NCBI RefSeq assembly: GCF_014324365.1 | Contig: NZ_QEIG01000016.1 | Span: 18,641 to 82,640 of the forward strand | Origin: Algoriphagus sp. AK58 | GTDB lineage: Bacteria > Bacteroidota > Bacteroidia > Cytophagales > Cyclobacteriaceae | Direction: 5' to 3' | DNA: 64,000 nt | In this document: positions 60,092 to 64,000 of the stretch, piece by piece | How positions within the stretch are numbered: the first letter of the stretch is position 1 | Layout of the letters: the number at the start of each line of letters is the position of its first letter | Made by a program: the position numbers and the translations under genes | Notes under the pieces: model-generated | The model's input: only the letters and a program-made list of their open reading frames with translations | Database searches by the model: none | What the model was told of the DNA's origin: nothing

Positions 60092-60850
60092 ATGTACTTC
60101 ACCGATCAACTCCACAGAACCTTATTTCTTCCCAAACCACCCGAGCGAATTATTTCCTTAGTTCCCTCTCAGACTGAGCTTTTGGTGGATTTGGGTTTGG
60201 AGGCACGAATCGTCGGTGTGACCAAATTTTGCATACATCCAGAACACCTAAGAAAAAGTAAAACGATTGTCGGAGGGACGAAGAATTACCGATTTGAGGT
60301 GATTGATTCGCTAAAACCTGACTTGATCATCGGTAACAAAGAGGAAAATGATCGGGAGGGGATCGAAAAGTTGGCTGAAAAGTATCCAGTCTGGATGAGT
60401 GATATTTTTTCATTGGAGGATAATTATGAGATGATTCGGCACCTTGGACGGATTACTCATACAGAAAACCAGTCACAGGAAATCATTCAAAAGATCAAAT
60501 CCTCTTTTGAGCAGCCTATTTCCAAAAAGGGAACCTGTGTCTATCTGATTTGGAATGAACCGTTCATGGTAGCAGGTCAGAACACGTTTATTAATGTCAT
60601 GTTGGAAAAGGCCGGATTTGAAAATCTTGTTGAAACGTCAAGATATCCGGTTTTGGAAAAGGAAGATTTGAAAAGGCTTAATCCGGATTTTTTGCTTTTG
60701 AGCTCAGAACCTTTTCCGTTTAAAGAAAAGCACCTCGATTTTTTTCACACCCTTTTGCCCAATTCTCAGATCAAATTGGTGGATGGAGAGCTTTTTTCAT
60801 GGTATGGAAGTCGTTTGGTCCATTCTGCGGACTATTTCCGAATATTATAG
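60092..60850 (+). CDS. BtuF-like substrate-binding fold protein without signal peptide
   Basis: A 252-residue protein with the helical-backbone metal-receptor fold (PF01497, cobalamin/siderophore binding class): RIISLVPSQTELLVDLGLEA, RFEVIDSLKPDLIIGNKEEN and LEKEDLKRLNPDFLLLSSEP. It starts MYFTDQLHRTLFLPKPPERI, with no signal peptide or lipobox, so it should remain in the cytoplasm. No ABC permease or ATPase is adjacent. Corrinoid or metal-chelate binding is the family role; the cytoplasmic form may sense or store. The ATG is closely preceded by the hairpin repeat. Confidence 0.82.
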   Translation: MYFTDQLHRTLFLPKPPERIISLVPSQTELLVDLGLEARIVGVTKFCIHPEHLRKSKTIVGGTKNYRFEVIDSLKPDLIIGNKEENDREGIEKLAEKYPVWMSDIFSLEDNYEMIRHLGRITHTENQSQEIIQKIKSSFEQPISKKGTCVYLIWNEPFMVAGQNTFINVMLEKAGFENLVETSRYPVLEKEDLKRLNPDFLLLSSEPFPFKEKHLDFFHTLLPNSQIKLVDGELFSWYGSRLVHSADYFRIL

Positions 60851-60964
60851 ACAAAGAGGGAAAAGGGAATCGATTTCCATTTGTAAAAATTACAGTTACC
60901 TCTCAGGACTTTTTTAAAAAATTCAATTAACTTTTGGCCTCTAACATTAAACCTGTTTGCTAAC

Positions 60965-62317
60965 ATGAAAAATAACCGAAGAGGCTTCCTCAAAAAGTTG
61001 GGGTTAACTACGGGAGCGGCTGCTTTGGCACCTGCTCTGATGGCCGAGGCAAAAACCGGTCAAGTAAAATACCTCAACCGACTTGTAGAGGACGCTGCCG
61101 ACAAGCCTATAAGGCTTGCACTTATCGGAGCTGGAATCATGGGTACCGAAGATACCAATACGGCTTTGCAACACGCCAATGTTTCTCTTGTTGCTGTTTG
61201 CGACCTTTATGATGGCCGTCTAGAATCAGCCAAAAAGAAGTGGGGTGATCACCTGTTCCTTACCAAAGACCACAAAGAAATTCTCAAAAGAGCCGATGTG
61301 GATGCGGTAATTATTGGTACGCCGGATTCTTGGCACAAGCAGATATCCATAGATGCACTCAATGCCGGAAAGCATGTGTATTGCGAAAAACCGATGGTTC
61401 ATTCTGTAAAGGAAGGTCAGGAAGTGATCGATGCCTGGAAAAAATCAGGAAAAGTCATGGTGGTTGGCTCGCAGGGTATTTCTTCATTGGGAAATGAGAA
61501 GGCCAAAGAATTATTGGCAGCCGGAGTAATCGGTGATATTGTTTACGCCGAAGGATTTTGGGCGAGAATGTCCCCCGAAGGAGCCTGGCAATACAACGTG
61601 CCTGCTGACGGAAATGAGAAAACGGTGGACTGGAAGCGATACATTTCTAATACCGCTCAGCGGAATTGGGATCCCTTGCGGTTTTTCCGCTGGAGAAATT
61701 ACCTGGACTATGGTACCGGTATGTCAGGAGATTTGTTCGTTCATCTCTTCACCAGTTTGCATTTTATCACCAATTCCAAAGGTCCGAGCAAGATTGCCTC
61801 TTTAGGAGGCCTGAGGTATTGGAAAGACGGTCGAGAGGTTCCTGATGTGCTTTTGGGAAGTTTTGATTATCCTGACACTCCCGAGCATCCGGGTTTCAAT
61901 CTTTCTCTCAGATGCAATTTTGTGGATGGAACTTCCGGAACAACTTACCTTAGAATCGTCGGAACCAAAGGCTCCATGGACGTGAAATGGGAAGAAGTGG
62001 TGGTCAAATTGAACAGCAACGCAGAAAGTGATGATCCTTTTATGCAAGAACAAGCTAAATTAAGGGCTGCATCCGGAGAGGAAGAGCGGGCTAAAATCCT
62101 TCCACCCCGTGAAATGTCTTATAAAGCAGAGCGTTCTTGGAAGGGAGCGCATTATGACCATTTTGGAAATTGGTTTAGAGCCATTCGCACAGGTGGTACT
62201 GTAGCAGAGGATCCTGTTTTTGGATTCCGTGCAGCCGCACCTGCTTTGCTTTGCAACGACAGCTACTTCCAGGATAAGTTTATCAAGTGGGATCCTGTAA
62301 ACATGAAATTGATATAA
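60965..62317 (+). CDS. Tat-exported Gfo/Idh/MocA family oxidoreductase
   Basis: A 450-residue dehydrogenase with a twin-arginine signal (NNRRGFLKKLGLTTGAAALA), so it folds with its NAD(P) and is exported to the periplasm. Then IRLALIGAGIMGTEDTNTAL (Rossmann), AVIIGTPDSWHKQISIDALN and HVYCEKPMVHS (EKP lysine). GTGMSGDLFVHLFTSLHFIT carries the catalytic His region. It heads a three-gene unit with two DUF1080 proteins, whose family acts on 3-keto-sugars, so it may oxidise C3 of glycosides outside the cytoplasm. How the cofactor is reoxidised is unclear. Confidence 0.9.
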   Translation: MKNNRRGFLKKLGLTTGAAALAPALMAEAKTGQVKYLNRLVEDAADKPIRLALIGAGIMGTEDTNTALQHANVSLVAVCDLYDGRLESAKKKWGDHLFLTKDHKEILKRADVDAVIIGTPDSWHKQISIDALNAGKHVYCEKPMVHSVKEGQEVIDAWKKSGKVMVVGSQGISSLGNEKAKELLAAGVIGDIVYAEGFWARMSPEGAWQYNVPADGNEKTVDWKRYISNTAQRNWDPLRFFRWRNYLDYGTGMSGDLFVHLFTSLHFITNSKGPSKIASLGGLRYWKDGREVPDVLLGSFDYPDTPEHPGFNLSLRCNFVDGTSGTTYLRIVGTKGSMDVKWEEVVVKLNSNAESDDPFMQEQAKLRAASGEEERAKILPPREMSYKAERSWKGAHYDHFGNWFRAIRTGGTVAEDPVFGFRAAAPALLCNDSYFQDKFIKWDPVNMKLI

Positions 62318-62322
62318 ACACT

Positions 62323-63054
62323 ATGAAGAAAAAGTATCTCGTATGGATTGCGCTTTTGGGAATAGGTTTTTCCTGTGGGCCCAAAGCAACAGAAGAAACT
62401 GCCGAGGCAGTGGTAGAGGAAGAAAAAGCTGAAGGATGGATGCTCTTGTTTGACGGAACATCGATGGATGGCTGGAGAGCTTTCAATGGGGATTCTACTC
62501 CTTCCAATTGGATCATTGAAGATGGTGCCATGAAAGGATTAGGAGCTACAGGTGGAGAGGACTTTGGTGGGGATATCGTCTTTGGTCCGATGGAGTTTGA
62601 AGAGTTTGAAATGGAATTTACCTGGAAGATTTCCCCCGGAGGTAATTCTGGTGTTTTCTACCATGTAGTGGAAGGCCCTAAATATAAGGCTCCTTACTAC
62701 ACAGGTCCGGAATATCAGGTCATCGATCAATTGGGATTCGCTCAGCCATTGGAAAAATGGCAATCACTCGCAGGCGATTATGCGATGTATGAGCCGGATT
62801 ATGAAGGAGTGGTCAAGCCAGCAGGCGAATGGAATACCTCCAAAATTATCTTTTCCCTTGAAGGAGCAAGTTATTGGCTCAACGGGAAAAAGACGGTAGA
62901 GTTTGTTCCTTATTCCGAAGATTGGACAGCGAGAAGAAATTCAGGTAAGTGGAATGACTTTCCGGATTATAAAATTGCCAAAAAAGGCCTCATTGCATTA
63001 CAAGACCATGGCGATCCTGTCTGGTTCAAAAACATTAAAATTAGACCCCTATGA
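62323..63054 (+). CDS. DUF1080 (3-keto-disaccharide hydrolase family) lipoprotein
   Basis: A 243-residue lipoprotein (GIGFSC, Cys16) of PF06439. LFDGTSMDGWRAFNG, FGPMEFEEFEMEFTWKI and NSGVFYHVVEGPKYKAPYY form the lectin-like jelly roll. The family name 3-keto-disaccharide hydrolase reflects cleavage of 3-oxo-glycosides. ATG 62323 gives the signal; an in-frame ATG at 62287 lies inside the oxidoreductase gene. It is spaced 5 bp from the oxidoreductase and overlaps the next gene by 4 bp. Confidence 0.88.
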   Translation: MKKKYLVWIALLGIGFSCGPKATEETAEAVVEEEKAEGWMLLFDGTSMDGWRAFNGDSTPSNWIIEDGAMKGLGATGGEDFGGDIVFGPMEFEEFEMEFTWKISPGGNSGVFYHVVEGPKYKAPYYTGPEYQVIDQLGFAQPLEKWQSLAGDYAMYEPDYEGVVKPAGEWNTSKIIFSLEGASYWLNGKKTVEFVPYSEDWTARRNSGKWNDFPDYKIAKKGLIALQDHGDPVWFKNIKIRPL

Positions 63055-63647
63055 AAAAAATCATCCTCCTCGCATTGATGCTTGTTGTAGCACAAGTGTC
63101 GTTTTCTCAAAAGAAAGTAAAGCTGTTTAATGGAAAAGACCTTACGGGCTGGAAGATCTACGGTACAGAGAAATGGTATGTCCAAGATGGACTTTTGGTT
63201 TCTGAAAGCGGTCCAGACAAAGGGTATGGCTATTTGGGTACAGAAGAAAACTATGATGACTTCGAAATTGAATTAGAGTTTAAACAAGAGGCTAATGGAA
63301 ATAGCGGAGTGTTTATTCGCTCTACAGTGGATGGTACCAAGGTCTCAGGATGGCAAGTCGAAGTAGCTCCTCCAGGTAATGATACAGGTGGTATCTATGA
63401 GTCTTATGGAAGGGGATGGTTGATCAAGCCTGATCCCGCCAAAGACAAAGCGTTGAAATTTGGTGAGTGGAATAAGATGAAGATTGTGGTGAAGGGAGAT
63501 AATGTCACCTCCTATGTCAACGGCGTAGAGATGGTTAATTTTTCAGATGAAAAAATAGGCCAAGGAAAAGGTGGAGTGCTACTTCAGATTCATGATGGTG
63601 GAGGGATCAAGGTTTATTGGCGAAATATTGTTTTGAAAAAGCTTTAA
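63051..63647 (+). CDS. DUF1080 (3-keto-disaccharide hydrolase family) secreted protein
   Basis: A 198-residue secreted protein with signal peptide (MKKIILLALMLVVAQVSFSQ) and a compact DUF1080 domain: LFNGKDLTGWKIYGT, NSGVFIRSTVDGTKVSGWQV and IGQGKGGVLLQIHDGGGIKV. It overlaps the larger DUF1080 gene by 4 bp (ATGA), so they are co-translated. The two differ in length and probably in substrate or step. A terminator follows 22 bp downstream. Confidence 0.88.
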   Translation: MKKIILLALMLVVAQVSFSQKKVKLFNGKDLTGWKIYGTEKWYVQDGLLVSESGPDKGYGYLGTEENYDDFEIELEFKQEANGNSGVFIRSTVDGTKVSGWQVEVAPPGNDTGGIYESYGRGWLIKPDPAKDKALKFGEWNKMKIVVKGDNVTSYVNGVEMVNFSDEKIGQGKGGVLLQIHDGGGIKVYWRNIVLKKL

Positions 63648-63668
63648 AAATCAAAATTTAGAGAGTTT

Positions 63669-63702
63669 AAAGCCTTGCTAATTTCTTTGGCAGGGCTTTT
63701 TT
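63669..63702 (+). terminator. Terminator after the DUF1080 unit
   Basis: AAAGCCTTGC (63669-63678) pairs with GCAGGGCTTT (63690-63699; one G-T pair), then T residues. It ends the three-gene unit. Confidence 0.85.
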
Positions 63703-63772
63703 ATTTGGTGAAAAATTTCCTTTTCAATTTCAGCCACTTAGGAAAAAGTTGAGGAAATTATCGAATAAGGTA

Positions 63773-63802
63773 TTGCCAGCTGATAAAATCCTCAGATATT
63801 TG
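63773..63802 (+). promoter_or_regulatory. Upstream tandem promoter (P1)
   Basis: TTG (63773-63775), 19 nt, GATATTTG (63795-63802), one mismatch to TAnnTTTG, with the same spacing as the promoter 160 bp downstream. Confidence 0.5.
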
Positions 63803-63932
63803 CACTCCCAAACGACGCGAACGGCACGGGGGTAAGATTGAAAATCGGGAGTAGAAGAGATTTGGAAAAGGAATAGAATCCGATTCTGGAATTCGGGGAG
63901 GGAAAAAGAAAAAAAATATTTTCAGATTTCTC

Positions 63933-63962
63933 TTGCGGGGTGAAAAGATCTTCTTACTTTTG
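63933..63962 (+). promoter_or_regulatory. Downstream tandem promoter (P2)
   Basis: TTG (63933-63935), 19 nt, TACTTTTG (63955-63962): a full Bacteroidota promoter preceded by an A-rich tract, oriented out of the window's right edge. Confidence 0.72.
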
Positions 63963-64000
63963 CAACCCTGTTCGGAAGGAACGGGGAATAAAAACAGGAA

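Larger units (their letters stand above)
63703..64000 (+). other. Gene-free leader region with two tandem promoters
   Basis: About 300 bp with no reading frame I would support. It holds two similarly spaced promoter motifs (63773-63802 and 63933-63962), an A-rich upstream tract (63905-63917), and after the second promoter a hairpin (CCCTGTTC 63966-63973 with GAACGGGG 63979-63986). Tandem promoters and an A-tract upstream are typical of rRNA operons, so a 16S gene may begin soon beyond the edge. This cannot be shown from the window. Confidence 0.6.

Noticed and set aside
1..64000. CRISPR arrays, tRNA or rRNA genes, prophage or insertion sequences
   Set aside because: I looked in all gaps above about 100 bp and found no regularly spaced repeats, cloverleaf patterns or transposase/integrase genes. 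Small RNAs cannot be excluded by eye.

Overview
The window looks like chromosome of a Bacteroidota bacterium, most likely order Cytophagales (Algoriphagus/Cyclobacteriaceae-like; the genus is inferred, not shown). Reasons: several starts are preceded by the Bacteroidota promoter (TTG, about 17-20 nt, TAnnTTTG) and few have strong Shine-Dalgarno sites; families largely confined to the phylum are present (DUF3078, DUF3108, AmpG/NagZ-type recycling genes, DUF1080 proteins); and the gene orders rplM-rpsI-rpsB-tsf and pheT-x-zapA-rny occur. No prophage, transposase, CRISPR array, tRNA or rRNA gene was recognised inside the window.

Layout. 1-703: 3' end of dnaX, including an A10 run where a -1 slip joins the gamma form to a tau C-terminal extension. 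700-5244 (minus): M16 peptidase, O-methyltransferase, lytic transglycosylase with LysM domains, DUF3078 protein. 5355-7212: aminopeptidase P and a lipoprotein. 7387-10055 (minus): rplM-rpsI-rpsB, then tsf behind its own terminator and promoter. 10319-12377: a pseudouridine synthase and a HipA-like kinase/DUF3037 pair. 12578-15293 (minus): two-component system and DUF3108 protein. 15473-25988: recA, an ABC permease, queA, ispD, a LiaF-like/LytS/LytTR module, DUF2795, DUF349 and ettA. 26184-27201: four small proteins without recognised function, followed by a 50-bp palindrome. 27304-31524: phosphoesterase, aminotransferase, four-helix bundle protein, phospholipase C-like protein. 31732-39005: rpsT, radC, DUF1684, pheT, a coiled-coil gene, zapA, rny, mtfA-like peptidase. 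39109-40609: a RelE/ParE toxin-antitoxin pair and an oxidoreductase. 40712-47218: ABC-F protein, a gluconokinase/6-phosphogluconate dehydrogenase fusion, an amidohydrolase and an aldose epimerase. 47316-54147 (minus): a probable peptidoglycan-recycling operon (amidase, GHL10 hydrolase, GNAT, AmpG-like permease, NagZ), with an orphan PhnD-like protein downstream. 54245-60850: DUF433 pair, Ldh oxidoreductase, Ppx/GppA, acyl-CoA carboxylase beta, M42 peptidase, and a substrate-binding fold without signal peptide. 60965-63647: a Tat-exported Gfo/Idh/MocA oxidoreductase with two DUF1080 proteins, which suggests a 3-keto-glycoside route. 63703-64000: no gene, but two tandem promoters that probably drive a strong transcript (perhaps an rRNA operon) beyond the right edge.

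The most unusual signals are the dnaX slippage site, the gluconokinase-Gnd fusion, the HipA-like/DUF3037 pair with a 21-bp tandem repeat upstream, the peptidoglycan-recycling operon with an embedded GNAT and a possible 27-residue membrane peptide, the 50-bp palindrome at 27230, and several families of short intergenic inverted repeats. I saw no clear-cut undescribed defence or mobile system. Everything here was read by eye without database searches; family names rest on motif recognition.
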